From: JBASRP01 sp044866075
GTDB taxonomy: Bacteria; Actinomycetota; AC-67
Direction: 5' to 3'
DNA: 60,225 nucleotides
Assembly (NCBI GenBank): GCA_044866075.1
Contig: JBIOTQ010000046.1
Location: forward strand, 1 to 60,225
The notes beneath the pieces are model-generated. The model was not told where the DNA came from and made no database searches. It was given only the letters and a program-made list of their open reading frames with translations. Position numbers and translations under genes: made by a program. Shown one piece after another: positions 1 through 8,244 of the stretch (position 1 is the stretch's first letter; each line of letters begins with the position of its first letter).

Positions 1-580
1 GGAGTCCGACGACGCGCATGCCCGCCGCGACCAGGAGTGCCGTGAGGGTCACCGTCAAGAGATTCAGTCCATCGACGGGCAGACCGGCCGCGCGCGCCGA
101 CTCTTCATCCAGTGCCACGGCGAGCAACTGCCGGTAGAACGGCACCACGACGAGAGCGACGAGTACGCAAAGGACGATCTCGATGACGATGTCTCCCCAG
201 GAAGCGGTCAGGACGCTGCCGAACAGCACGCCGAGCGCAGACTGGTCGAAGCGGTGCGCCGCGGCGAGAAACACGGCACCGGCGGCGATGGCGCCGTAGA
301 AGACGAGCGCGAGCGCGAGGTCCCCCGCGATACGTCCCGCGGTTCGCATCCGCTCGAGAACGATAGCCCCAACGACCGCAATGGCGAGCGCGCCCCAGAT
401 CGGCGTGATGCCCAGAGCGACACCGATCGCGACACCGGCGAACGCGAGGTGCCCGACACCATCGCCGACCAAGGCGATCCGCCGCTGGACAAGGAAAGCG
501 CCGACCGCGGGCGCTGTGAGGCCGACCACGGCGACGGCGATGAACGCTCGGACCGCGTAGGCATCTGTGAAGATCCTCAT
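1..580 (-). CDS. Metal ABC transporter permease (ZnuB/MntB type), 3' part cut off by window edge
   Basis: This is the membrane subunit of a zinc or manganese importer and would form the channel together with the ATPase encoded just upstream. The 193 visible codons give a hydrophobic protein with several membrane segments. The family-typical stretch LVQRRIALVGDGVGHLAF lies near residues 30-47. The start is ATG at 580, overlapping the ATPase stop by 4 bp (ATGA), which suggests translational coupling. The C-terminal part lies outside the window. The metal cannot be read from the permease alone; zinc is suggested by the operator upstream of the operon. Confidence 0.9.
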   Translation of the reverse strand, partial: MRIFTDAYAVRAFIAVAVVGLTAPAVGAFLVQRRIALVGDGVGHLAFAGVAIGVALGITPIWGALAIAVVGAIVLERMRTAGRIAGDLALALVFYGAIAAGAVFLAAAHRFDQSALGVLFGSVLTASWGDIVIEIVLCVLVALVVVPFYRQLLAVALDEESARAAGLPVDGLNLLTVTLTALLVAAGMRVVGL

Positions 581-1275
581 GAGACCTCGAAGTGCGCGTG
601 GAACTGCTCGTGCGTCAGCTGCCGGATGCTGCCGTCCGCGATGACCAGGATCCGATCGAGCACGGCATGGAAATCGTCGGGGTCGTGCGACACGGCGAGG
701 ACGGTCGCGCCGGCGTCGGCGCGCGCCCGCAGCTCCGCGACGAGGCGCGGGCGCAAGCTCTGGTCGATCCCCGTCGTCGGCTCGTCGAGCACGAGCAGCG
801 GCGGATCCGCGACGAGCGCGCGCGCCAAGATCGCGCGCTGCTGCTGCCCGCCGGACAGCTCGAAGAGGCATTCGTGCGCGAGATCCTGCATCCCGACCGC
901 GTCGAGCGCGGCATCGACGCGCACCCGTTCCCGGGCTCGATCGCGCTTCAGCACGCCGACGGCCGGCGTCAGCCCGGCGCCGACGACCTCGTCGACCGAT
1001 ACCGGGATCGAGGTCACCACGCGCAGGCCTTGCGGCGCGTAGCCGATCCGGCGTCGCACCGCTGCGTCGTCCGGAGCGCCCCCGAGAACCCTTACCGATC
1101 CGGCTTGCGGCCGCAGGAGACCGACGCAGAGCTTCAAGAGGGTCGACTTCCCGCTTCCGTTGTGCCCGGCGAGCACGACGAACTCCCCCGGCCGGAGCGC
1201 CATCTCGGCTCCCTCGAGCACGGGCGCTGCGCCGTAGGCGAAGCGCACGCCCGACAACTCGACGCTCAGCCGCAT
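577..1275 (-). CDS. Metal ABC transporter ATP-binding protein (ZnuC/MntA type)
   Basis: This is the ATPase that drives the zinc/manganese importer at the inner face of the membrane; it has 232 residues, the usual length for the family. Visible motifs are Walker A GHNGSGKST (residues 37-45), the Q-loop region (YAPQG), the ABC signature LSGGQQQR, Walker B LLVLDEPT and the switch histidine in AVSHD. The start is ATG at 1275, where the domain begins (MRLSVELSGVRFAYG); a longer upstream reading is only read-through in a shadow frame. It overlaps the substrate-binding protein gene by 10 bp and the permease gene by 4 bp, so the three genes form one operon. Confidence 0.95.
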   Translation of the reverse strand: MRLSVELSGVRFAYGAAPVLEGAEMALRPGEFVVLAGHNGSGKSTLLKLCVGLLRPQAGSVRVLGGAPDDAAVRRRIGYAPQGLRVVTSIPVSVDEVVGAGLTPAVGVLKRDRARERVRVDAALDAVGMQDLAHECLFELSGGQQQRAILARALVADPPLLVLDEPTTGIDQSLRPRLVAELRARADAGATVLAVSHDPDDFHAVLDRILVIADGSIRQLTHEQFHAHFEVS

Positions 1276-2150
1276 CGCAGACCCCCGGTCAGGCTGTCGA
1301 GGTTGGCGCGCATCGCGCTCAGGTAGTCCTTCGGTTTCGGGTCGGATTCGAGGGTGAGCAGGTCGCGTGCCGGAACACCCACATCGCGCGCGACGCTCCG
1401 CCCGATCCGGCGTCCCTCGTCGGTCGCTTCCACGAAGATCGCCGCGATCGCGCCGCGGCGCGCGAGATTGCGAACGCGGCGGATCTGCGCCGCCGAGGGC
1501 TCGGCCTCGGGCGTGAGGCCGGTCAAGCCGAGCTGCGTCAGACCGTAGCGCCGGGCGAGGTACCCGAAGGCCTCGTGCGTCGTCACGAGGGTTTTGAGAG
1601 CGCATTTCGACAGTTCCGTGCGGAAGGCTTCGTCGAGGGCCGTGAGTTCTGAGACCAACTTCACTTCGCGTTGCCGGTAGCCGGTCGCGCCGTTTGGATC
1701 GGCTGCGGCGAACGCGCGGGACACCCTCCCGACGATCTCGACCATCAGCGCGGGATCGAGCCAGACGTGAGGGTCGGCGCTCAACCCCTCCTCCTCGGAA
1801 GGCAACAGCCTCAGGCCGTTCAACAGATCCACGGCCCGGTCGCCTACGTCGCGCACCGCGTTCTCCATCTCCGGCTGGAACCCGCGGCCCAGGTAGAAGA
1901 CAAGCGTCGCGTCCTGGATGTCGGCGCGCTGACTCGCGGTGAGCTGGATCTCGTGCGGTTCGGCGCCCGGCGGCGTGAGATCCTCGACCGCGACGCCGAT
2001 TCCCCCGACCTGCGCGGCCGCCCATGCCAGGGGATAGAACGCGCCCACGACCCGGATCCCGGCATTGCCGGACGAGTCGTCCGAGCAGGCGCCGAGCGTC
2101 GCCATGATGGCGGCCGCGGCGACGAGAGAGACCAGCCTCCAGGGAGCCAT
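1266..2150 (-). CDS. Metal ABC transporter substrate-binding lipoprotein (ZnuA-like)
   Basis: This surface lipoprotein would capture Zn or Mn for the importer. It has 294 residues. The signal peptide ends in a lipobox (LGAC, Cys about residue 22). Candidate metal ligands of the cluster A-I binding protein family are His in PHEIQ, His in DPHVWLD, His in TTHEAFGY and an acidic residue in TLESDPKPKDY. No long His/Asp-rich loop typical of proteobacterial ZnuA is seen. It is the first gene of the operon. No Shine-Dalgarno sequence precedes ATG 2150, and a Fur/Zur-like palindrome ends 1 nt upstream of the start, so a leaderless transcript is likely. Confidence 0.9.
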   Translation of the reverse strand: MAPWRLVSLVAAAAIMATLGACSDDSSGNAGIRVVGAFYPLAWAAAQVGGIGVAVEDLTPPGAEPHEIQLTASQRADIQDATLVFYLGRGFQPEMENAVRDVGDRAVDLLNGLRLLPSEEEGLSADPHVWLDPALMVEIVGRVSRAFAAADPNGATGYRQREVKLVSELTALDEAFRTELSKCALKTLVTTHEAFGYLARRYGLTQLGLTGLTPEAEPSAAQIRRVRNLARRGAIAAIFVEATDEGRRIGRSVARDVGVPARDLLTLESDPKPKDYLSAMRANLDSLTGGLRCG

Positions 2151-2151
2151 T

Positions 2152-2172
2152 TGAGAACCATTATCATTCTCA
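2152..2172 (-). promoter_or_regulatory. Fur/Zur-family operator overlapping the likely -10 of the metal importer operon
   Basis: A 21-bp near-palindrome reads TGAGAA, nine bases, TTCTCA, with an AT-rich core containing AATGATAATG on the minus strand. This layout resembles Fur-family (Zur) boxes of actinobacteria. On the minus strand GATAAT could serve as the -10 about 9 nt before ATG 2150, so a bound repressor would cover the promoter and the start. That the regulator is Zur rather than Fur or Mur is inferred from the genes it controls. Confidence 0.7.
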
Positions 2173-2240
2173 CGCAGGCGCGCCTAGTCAAGTCGCGCGG
2201 CGGCAGGACTCGTTGGCGGGCCCGCAGAATCTGAAAGGCG

Positions 2241-3380
2241 ATGACGCCGCCCATCTCCCGACGGGACTTCCTGCGCAGCACGGCCGTGCTCGGCGCGAGC
2301 GTTGCCATCCTGCCCCGCATCGGGCACGCCTCGGAAGCCGCCGGCGAGGGGACGTGGCTGGTCGGCGACCTGCACTGCCACACTGTTTTCTCCCACGACG
2401 TGTGGGGAGGCCCGAACGACGACAACACCGGACTCGACGAGGCGTACACGCTTGGGTGGACGCCTGGTGAGCAGATCTCGATCGCCGAGCTACGCGGCCT
2501 CGATTTCCTCGCGATCACCGATCACAACGACGTGCGCGCGCTCACCGACCCCGGCTACACCTCGACGAAGCTGGCCCTGATCAAGGGTTACGAGCACAGT
2601 CTCAGCAAGGGGCACGCGGGCTGTCTCGGCCTAACCGAGGTGTTGCACTTCGACACGTCGACGGACGCCGGCGCGCTCGCGCTCCGGGACGAGGTCCATG
2701 CCCGCGGCGGAACGTTCATCCTCAACCACCCCTTCTACGCGAACGGGTGGGGCTACTCACCGAGCGTCGTACCCGACTCGATCGAGGTCTGGAACATCGG
2801 CTGGGTGTACCGCCATATCGCGCCCGAACTGGTCCCCAACGTTCCGCCGGAGCCCTCTGTGTCGGACAACTACAAGTCGCTCCCCTACTGGGAGGACGAG
2901 TTCCTCTCGAAGGGCCGCATGCCGGCCACCGGTGGGAGCGACAACCACTACCGCGCGACCGTGGCCGTGCAGGGCGTGGGCCAGCCGGCGACGTGGGTGT
3001 ACTCGCGGGACCGTTCGCCGCAGTCGATCCTCGACGGGATCCGCGCGGGACGGACGTTCGTCGCCGCGGAACCGCCCGCGCTCGGCGGGATCACGATCGA
3101 GCTCACCGCGCGCAGCGGAAGCACGAGCTGGATGGTCGGCGACACGGTACCGGCGATCGCCGGAACGGTCACCGTCTCTGCGCGCGTTACCAACGCGCCT
3201 GCGCATCGGATCGTGTTCGTCGTAGACGGCGTGCGAAGCGATCCGGAACTGATCCTGTCGCTCGACAAGACGTTCGAGATCAGTCTCGACGCGGCGACGC
3301 ACAACCGCGTGCGGGTCGAGGTCTTTCTGGACCAGGGCTACTGGATGGGCGCGCTGACGAGCCCGATCTACTTCGCTTGA
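2241..3380 (+). CDS. Tat-exported PHP-fold metallohydrolase (CehA/McbA-like)
   Basis: This is a 379-residue exported protein with a PHP metallohydrolase domain. The N-terminus carries a twin-arginine signal (SRRDFLRS, residues 6-12, then a hydrophobic stretch), as expected for an enzyme folded around metals before export. The PHP metal motifs are DLHCHTVFSHD (His45 and His47), AITDHND near residue 98, NHPF (His in LNHPFYANGWG) and GGSDNHYR. Family members include esterase-like CehA/McbA proteins, but the substrate here is unknown. The start is ATG 2241, with a short purine run (GAAAGG) close upstream. The gene is divergent from the metal importer and converges on the exonuclease gene with a 13-bp overlap. 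Confidence 0.8.
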   Translation: MTPPISRRDFLRSTAVLGASVAILPRIGHASEAAGEGTWLVGDLHCHTVFSHDVWGGPNDDNTGLDEAYTLGWTPGEQISIAELRGLDFLAITDHNDVRALTDPGYTSTKLALIKGYEHSLSKGHAGCLGLTEVLHFDTSTDAGALALRDEVHARGGTFILNHPFYANGWGYSPSVVPDSIEVWNIGWVYRHIAPELVPNVPPEPSVSDNYKSLPYWEDEFLSKGRMPATGGSDNHYRATVAVQGVGQPATWVYSRDRSPQSILDGIRAGRTFVAAEPPALGGITIELTARSGSTSWMVGDTVPAIAGTVTVSARVTNAPAHRIVFVVDGVRSDPELILSLDKTFEISLDAATHNRVRVEVFLDQGYWMGALTSPIYFA

Positions 3381-4270
3381 CGGCTCGCGATCGCTTCCAG
3401 CAGGCGATCGACAGGACCGTTCAGCCGGTGCGATCGCGCGATCGACTTCAACTGCTTGCTAGCCGGCCGGCCGAGCGTGAGATCCGGGTTTCCCACGCGA
3501 CAATCGCCTTTCATGCGCACTACCTTGGCGGCACGCATGACGTAGTCGGATGCGACGGCCACCTTGTAGAGCGGCCCCGAGCGTGCGCCCTCGCACGCGG
3601 CGAGAACGGCTTCGAGCGATCCGTACTTGGCGATGAGCTGCGCCGCCGACTTCTCGCCGATGCCCGGCACGCCGGGAAGGCCGTCCGACGGGTCGCCGCG
3701 TAGCACGGCGAAATCGGCGTAGCTCCGGCCGGGGATCCCGTACTTCGAGCGAATCTCGGCCTCGTTCACGCGGAGCATCTCGCTCACGCCGCGCTTCGGG
3801 TACAGCACGACGACGTCTGGGTCGCGAACGAGCTGGAAGAGGTCGCGATCGCCGGAGACGATCGCCACGGGACCCCGGATCTGTTTGAGGAGCGTCGCGA
3901 TGATGTCCTCTGCTTCGCAGCGCGCCGAACCGACGACCGCGACACGCGCCAGTTTGAGGATGCGCACGATCAGCTCGGTCTGGCGCTCGACCTCGTCGGC
4001 CGGCTCGTCCTCCATGATCGCGACGCGCTGCGCCTTGTACTCCCCGACCAGATCGACCCGCCATTGCGGCCGCCAGTCGCCGTCGAGGCAGCACGCCACG
4101 CGCGTCGGGCGCAGGTCGAGGATGAGACGGCCGAGCATCGACAGGAACCCGTGCGCCGCGTTGATGGACGAGCCGTCGGGCGCGCGGATCGAGTCGGGCA
4201 GCGCGAAGTACGAGCGCCAGATCAGGCTCGGCGCGTCGACGAGCAGGGTCGAACCCGAGGTGCGAGCCAC
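3368..4270 (-). CDS. 5'-3' exonuclease (stand-alone Pol I N-terminal type)
   Basis: This 300-residue protein matches the 5'-3' exonuclease/flap nuclease domain found at the N-terminus of DNA polymerase I, without the polymerase part. Visible signs are LLVDAPSLIWRSYF at the N-terminus, the metal-binding acidic stretch SGDRDLFQLV in the middle and a helix-3-turn-helix DNA-binding region GVPGIGEKSAAQLIAKYGSLE. It would remove RNA primers or flaps. Stand-alone copies are common in actinobacteria beside a full-length polA. The start ATG 4270 is followed at once by the conserved domain. Confidence 0.85.
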   Translation of the reverse strand: MARTSGSTLLVDAPSLIWRSYFALPDSIRAPDGSSINAAHGFLSMLGRLILDLRPTRVACCLDGDWRPQWRVDLVGEYKAQRVAIMEDEPADEVERQTELIVRILKLARVAVVGSARCEAEDIIATLLKQIRGPVAIVSGDRDLFQLVRDPDVVVLYPKRGVSEMLRVNEAEIRSKYGIPGRSYADFAVLRGDPSDGLPGVPGIGEKSAAQLIAKYGSLEAVLAACEGARSGPLYKVAVASDYVMRAAKVVRMKGDCRVGNPDLTLGRPASKQLKSIARSHRLNGPVDRLLEAIASRQAK

Positions 4271-4383
4271 GGAGGGCCTATCGTACCGACGGGGCTCGGG
4301 TCGCCGTCGCCAGCGGCGGGGCAGGACCGGATGGGCTCTCTCCCGAATAGGTTCTCCTGCATCCCACGAGCGGAGCGAAAGGT

Positions 4384-6660
4384 GTGATCGTGCGCCGTCC
4401 CAGGTCGTCGACCCTCCGCGTCTTCCTGGGGCTTTGCGTCGTCGCAGCGTCGCTGGCCCTCGTCCCGGCCGGCGCGCAGCTCACGCTGCGCAGGCCCTGC
4501 GATCCGCTCGATAACGCGCTGTGCCTGCTGCCGTTCCCGAACGACCGCTTCACACGTCCCGACCCGACGACGGACACCGGCCGGCGGATCGATTTCCAGC
4601 TCCCGGAGATGCCGCGCAGCATCGCCGGGAAACCGATCGATCCGACCGAATGGAACCGCAACGACGGGTTCTCGCCCGGCTCGATGGTGCTCACGTTCGT
4701 GCCCGGTCTCGACCTGCACCGGACCTGGGGCACGCAGGCCATCACCGGAGCGCGCGTCGGCGGGCCGAACGATCCGCGTGATCAGGTCGCCGACATCGGG
4801 CGTTACGTCGCGCAGAACGCCCCCATCCTGATCATCGACACGACCACCGGGCACCGCTGGCCGTTCTGGTCCGAGCTCGACACCAACGCGGCCACCGCGG
4901 ACGACGACCGGCTCCTGATCCTTCGCCCGGCGGTGAACTTCCTCGAGGGACATCGCTACCTCGTCGCGCTGCGCAACATGCGCGACCCGGGCGGCAACGT
5001 CATCCCTGCGGGCGCCCAGTTCGCCGCCTACCGCGACGGCACGCCGGGCCCGGGCACCGACGTGACCTTCGAAGAAGACCGGCGGCCCGAGGTTGAAGGG
5101 ATCATCAACGAGATCGCGCGCGCCGAGTCCAGACGAGGCAACCGCTTCGACAAGAAGCAGCTGTACCTCGCCTGGCAGTTCACCGTCGCGTCGGAGCGGA
5201 ACCTGTCGGAGCGCGTGCTTCACATCCGCGACGACGCCTTCCGTCAACTCGGCGACACGAACCTCGCCGACCGCCGCATCGCGGGACACGCGCCTTTCTA
5301 CGCGGTCACCACGGTGACCGACCGCTCGAACGACGGCGCGCGCCTGCGTCAGGTCGAAGGGACGATCACGGTGCCCAACTACCTGAACCTGCCGCCGCAG
5401 CCGCCCCTAGAGGAGATCCCCGTCCCCGTCGACAACCCGATCGGCGACAGCCTGCCGGGGCAGGCGATCCCCGGGGGCCGCTTCCTGTACGGCGCGAACG
5501 GCGTCCCGACGCAAAACCCCGTGCAACCGACCATCGATGTTCCGTTCGTGTGCACGATCCCGAAGGCTGCGACGGGGTCGCCGGCCCACCCGATGCTGTA
5601 CGGCCACGGGCTCCTCGGCAGCCGCTTCGAGTCGACCGGGGGGTCGACCGACCGCGACCGCGAACGCAACTTCATGCCCTGCGCGGTCAACTGGATGGGC
5701 TTCGCCGAGTACGACGTCGCCAACGCGCTTCTCGGCCTCGTCGATCCGAGCAACGTGCCGTCGTTGATGGATCGGGCGCAGCAAGGATTCCTCAATTTCC
5801 TCTACCTCGGGCGCGCGCTCGCGCACCCCCAAGGGCTGGTCCAGGATCCGGCGTTCCGGTCGGCGTCGGGTGCGCCGCTGTTCCGCGCGGGCGAGCTCTT
5901 CTACGACGGCAACAGCCAAGGAGGGATCATGGGCGGCGCGCTCACCGCGCTCGGCGTGGACTTCACGCGCTCGACGCTCGGCGTCGTCGGGATGAACTAC
6001 TCGACGCTGCTCAACCGATCCTCGGACTGGGAAGGCCCGCTGTTCGACCCCGAGAACCCCAACTTCCCCTCGTACTCGTCGTTCATGTACACGATGTTCC
6101 CCGACAAGAAAGAGCAGCAGGTGGTCATGTCGCTCATGCAGATGGTGTGGGACCGCGCCGAAGCCAACGGCTACGCGCAGCATATGACGACCGACCCGCT
6201 GCCGAATACGCCGAAGCACCAGGTGCTGATGCACGTCGCGCTCGGCGACTTCCAAGTCACGAACTACGCCGCCGAAGTCGAGGCGCGGACGATCGGCGCG
6301 CGCGCGATGCAAACGGCACTCATGCCGGCACGGCACTGGGCGATCCGGCCCTACTTCGGTTTGCGGCCGTTCCAGACGCGCGCCGGCGAGATCGTGCCCT
6401 GGAACGGCTCGGCCATCGTGTACTGGGACTCGGGAAACCTCGTGCCGCCGAACGGCAATGTGCCGCCTCGCGAGGACGGCGGGGATCCGCACGAGGACCC
6501 GCGCCGCGACCCGCGCGCCGCGGATCAAAAGGTGACGTTCTGGTTGACGGGGAAGATCGTCGACGTGATGAGCGGCGGGCCGTACCTGCTGTGCCGGCCC
6601 GGCGTCGAGTCGAGCATCCCGCGCGTGCCGAGCCAGTTCAGCTTCGACTGGTGCCGCTAG
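4384..6660 (+). CDS. Large secreted alpha/beta-hydrolase-like protein of unknown substrate
   Basis: This 758-residue protein has an N-terminal signal sequence (VFLGLCVVAASLALVPAGAQ). A Cys/Pro-rich entry region follows (CDPLDNALCLLPFPNDRF). In the second half, GNSQGG centred on Ser511 fits the G-x-S-x-G nucleophile elbow of serine esterases and lipases and is followed by a hydrophobic helix. The stretch HPMLYGHGLLG upstream may carry the oxyanion region. The Asp and His of a triad cannot be assigned by eye. The family looks like a little-known group of extracellular proteins. The start is GTG 4384, 8 nt after GGAG; GTG 4390 is an alternative. The gene stands alone, with a 35-bp repeat just after its stop. 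Confidence 0.65.
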   Translation: MIVRRPRSSTLRVFLGLCVVAASLALVPAGAQLTLRRPCDPLDNALCLLPFPNDRFTRPDPTTDTGRRIDFQLPEMPRSIAGKPIDPTEWNRNDGFSPGSMVLTFVPGLDLHRTWGTQAITGARVGGPNDPRDQVADIGRYVAQNAPILIIDTTTGHRWPFWSELDTNAATADDDRLLILRPAVNFLEGHRYLVALRNMRDPGGNVIPAGAQFAAYRDGTPGPGTDVTFEEDRRPEVEGIINEIARAESRRGNRFDKKQLYLAWQFTVASERNLSERVLHIRDDAFRQLGDTNLADRRIAGHAPFYAVTTVTDRSNDGARLRQVEGTITVPNYLNLPPQPPLEEIPVPVDNPIGDSLPGQAIPGGRFLYGANGVPTQNPVQPTIDVPFVCTIPKAATGSPAHPMLYGHGLLGSRFESTGGSTDRDRERNFMPCAVNWMGFAEYDVANALLGLVDPSNVPSLMDRAQQGFLNFLYLGRALAHPQGLVQDPAFRSASGAPLFRAGELFYDGNSQGGIMGGALTALGVDFTRSTLGVVGMNYSTLLNRSSDWEGPLFDPENPNFPSYSSFMYTMFPDKKEQQVVMSLMQMVWDRAEANGYAQHMTTDPLPNTPKHQVLMHVALGDFQVTNYAAEVEARTIGARAMQTALMPARHWAIRPYFGLRPFQTRAGEIVPWNGSAIVYWDSGNLVPPNGNVPPREDGGDPHEDPRRDPRAADQKVTFWLTGKIVDVMSGGPYLLCRPGVESSIPRVPSQFSFDWCR

Positions 6661-6667
6661 AGGCGGC

Positions 6668-6702
6668 CGATCGGGTCAACCGGGGTGGGCGGGGGGCCGA
6701 TC
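6668..6702. repeat. 35-bp dispersed repeat, copy A
   Basis: This copy begins CGATCGGGTCAACC and ends GGCCGATC. It matches 21262-21296 at 31 of 35 positions in the same orientation. The ends (GATCGG and CCGATC) can pair as a 6-bp stem around a G-rich centre. It lies between two convergent genes and overlaps the stop codon of the GNAT gene, so it may help end transcription, but there is no T-tract. Confidence 0.7.
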
Positions 6703-7186
6703 AGAGTTCCAACACGTAGCACAAGAGAAACGTCATGTCGTCGGGCAGGTAGTCGCGGCTCTGATCGCGGCGGAACCCGAGGCCCTCGTATAGCTTCCGC
6801 GACGCGTCCATGATCTCGTCGGCGTGCAGGCTCACGGCGCGCTTGCCGTCGGCGCGCGCCCGCTCGATGCACGCGACGCTCAACGCGCGCCCGACACCGC
6901 GGCGCGCGTGCGACGGTTTCACCGCGAGCATACGGATCGACGCCTCGTCCTCGCGCTGGTGCGACGCGTACGGAGAGGACGCGTCGCCCACGTACGTGAC
7001 GGTGCCGACGACCTCGCCGTCGTCGACCGCAATGAGGACGGCCGCGCCGGCCGCCCGCGCGGGCACGTCGCGAAGGCGATCCTCGTAGTACCCGAGGTCG
7101 GCGCCGTAGAAGGCTGCGTAGCCGTCGACGGCCGCGTCGCCGGCGGCCGCGAAATCCTCGGGAGCGGCGTCGCGGATCTCGATCAC
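6701..7186 (-). CDS. GNAT family N-acetyltransferase
   Basis: This is an acetyl-CoA dependent N-acetyltransferase of unknown acceptor, with 161 residues. It has the GNAT fold order: IEIRDAAPEDF (beta 1), VLIAVDDGEVVGTVTYVG (beta 2-3), then LAVKPSHARRGVGRAL, in which RRGVGRA is the CoA pyrophosphate loop, and KLYEGLGFRRDQ near the end. GTG 7186 is preferred because it overlaps the stop of the upstream PHP gene by 4 bp (GTGA) and starts directly at the domain. An ATG at 7222 would add 12 residues and lie inside the upstream gene. Confidence 0.85.
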   Translation of the reverse strand: MIEIRDAAPEDFAAAGDAAVDGYAAFYGADLGYYEDRLRDVPARAAGAAVLIAVDDGEVVGTVTYVGDASSPYASHQREDEASIRMLAVKPSHARRGVGRALSVACIERARADGKRAVSLHADEIMDASRKLYEGLGFRRDQSRDYLPDDMTFLLCYVLEL

Positions 7187-8232
7187 GACGAGACGGCGCG
7201 CGTACGCCGTTCGGCCACCCATTCCCGCACCCAGCCGAGCTCGTGGAAGTTCAGGATGCGATCGGGCGGGACGCCGGCGATCGCTGCCGCGCCCAGCCCC
7301 AGAGGCATGAAATCGAGCTCACCGATCGCGTGGGCGTCGGTCCCGATCGAGAACCACACGCCCGTGTCCCGCGCTTGACGGAGGAGCTCGACCGGCAGGT
7401 CCTGGCGCGCGACCGTGCAGTCGATCTCGACAGCCTTCCCGGCCTCGGCGGCGGCCGCGAACACGCGCGGCCAGTCCGCGATCAACCCGGTCCGCCGGTT
7501 GAACATGCGGCCGACGGGATGCGCGAAGACATCGACGGTCGGGTTCGCGATCGCGGCGAGGTATCGCTCGGTCTGGTCCTCCTTCAGCCGCAGCGCCGAG
7601 TGGAATGCGCCGAGAACCAGATCGAGCGACGCGAGGCAGCTCGGATCCATGTCGCCCTCTCCTTCGGGCGACACGTTCATCTCTAAGCCTTTGAGGATCT
7701 CGAGGTCGGCGAGGCCCGGCGCCAGCGTGTCGATCTCCTCCCACTGCCGGGCGACCGTCGCTTCGTCCATCCCGCCGGCGATCTTCAAACCCTGGGAATG
7801 GTCGGTGATCGCGGCGAACGCGTAGCCGCGCGTCGCGAGCGAGCTCGCCATTACCGCCAGCGGCTCGGCGCCATCCGACCACGTCGTGTGCACCTGAAGG
7901 TCGGCGTGCACGAGCCGGTACTCGGGAGCGTTCTCGAGGGCGTGGATCGCCTCGGCCATCGAGATGTACCCGCGGCGCGTGGCCGGCGGCTCGGGCGGGG
8001 ACGGCGGTTTCGCGAACCACTCCTCGATGATCGCGGCCACCCACGGCCCGACCGCGGGGAGAACCGTCAGCGACTCCCCTTTCGCCAGCACCTCGGCCGC
8101 TTCCTCTGGCCACAGGAGCGCCTGCCAGGCGGCGCGCCGGAGCGCGCGGGCGCGGTGCTCCTGGTGCTGTTCGGATTCGCGGGCGAGGAGTTCGCAGAGA
8201 TCGACGTTGCGCACGGGCCGAAATCTACCCAC
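7183..8232 (-). CDS. PHP-domain protein of the PolX C-terminal type, without polymerase
   Basis: This 349-residue protein has a short helix-hairpin-helix-like region near residues 55-68 (LTVLPAVGPWVAAII) followed by a PHP phosphoesterase domain. PHP motifs are ADLQVHTTWSDG, AAITDHSQGLKIAGG, GLEMNVSPEGEGDMD, GAFHSALR, HPVGRMFNRR and SIGTDAHAIGELDF. In bacterial PolX enzymes such a domain gives 3'-5' exonuclease or phosphatase activity, but here the nucleotidyltransferase domain is absent. The usual first His of the HxH motif is Gln (DLQVH). The gene is translationally coupled to the GNAT gene. Confidence 0.82.
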   Translation of the reverse strand: MGRFRPVRNVDLCELLARESEQHQEHRARALRRAAWQALLWPEEAAEVLAKGESLTVLPAVGPWVAAIIEEWFAKPPSPPEPPATRRGYISMAEAIHALENAPEYRLVHADLQVHTTWSDGAEPLAVMASSLATRGYAFAAITDHSQGLKIAGGMDEATVARQWEEIDTLAPGLADLEILKGLEMNVSPEGEGDMDPSCLASLDLVLGAFHSALRLKEDQTERYLAAIANPTVDVFAHPVGRMFNRRTGLIADWPRVFAAAAEAGKAVEIDCTVARQDLPVELLRQARDTGVWFSIGTDAHAIGELDFMPLGLGAAAIAGVPPDRILNFHELGWVREWVAERRTRAVSS

Positions 8233-8244
8233 CGGAGCGGGCGC

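Noticed and set aside
577..2025. A 482-codon frame that extends the metal-importer ATPase by 250 residues
   Set aside because: The extra part is antisense-like shadow sequence of the substrate-binding gene; the ATPase domain begins exactly at ATG 1275.
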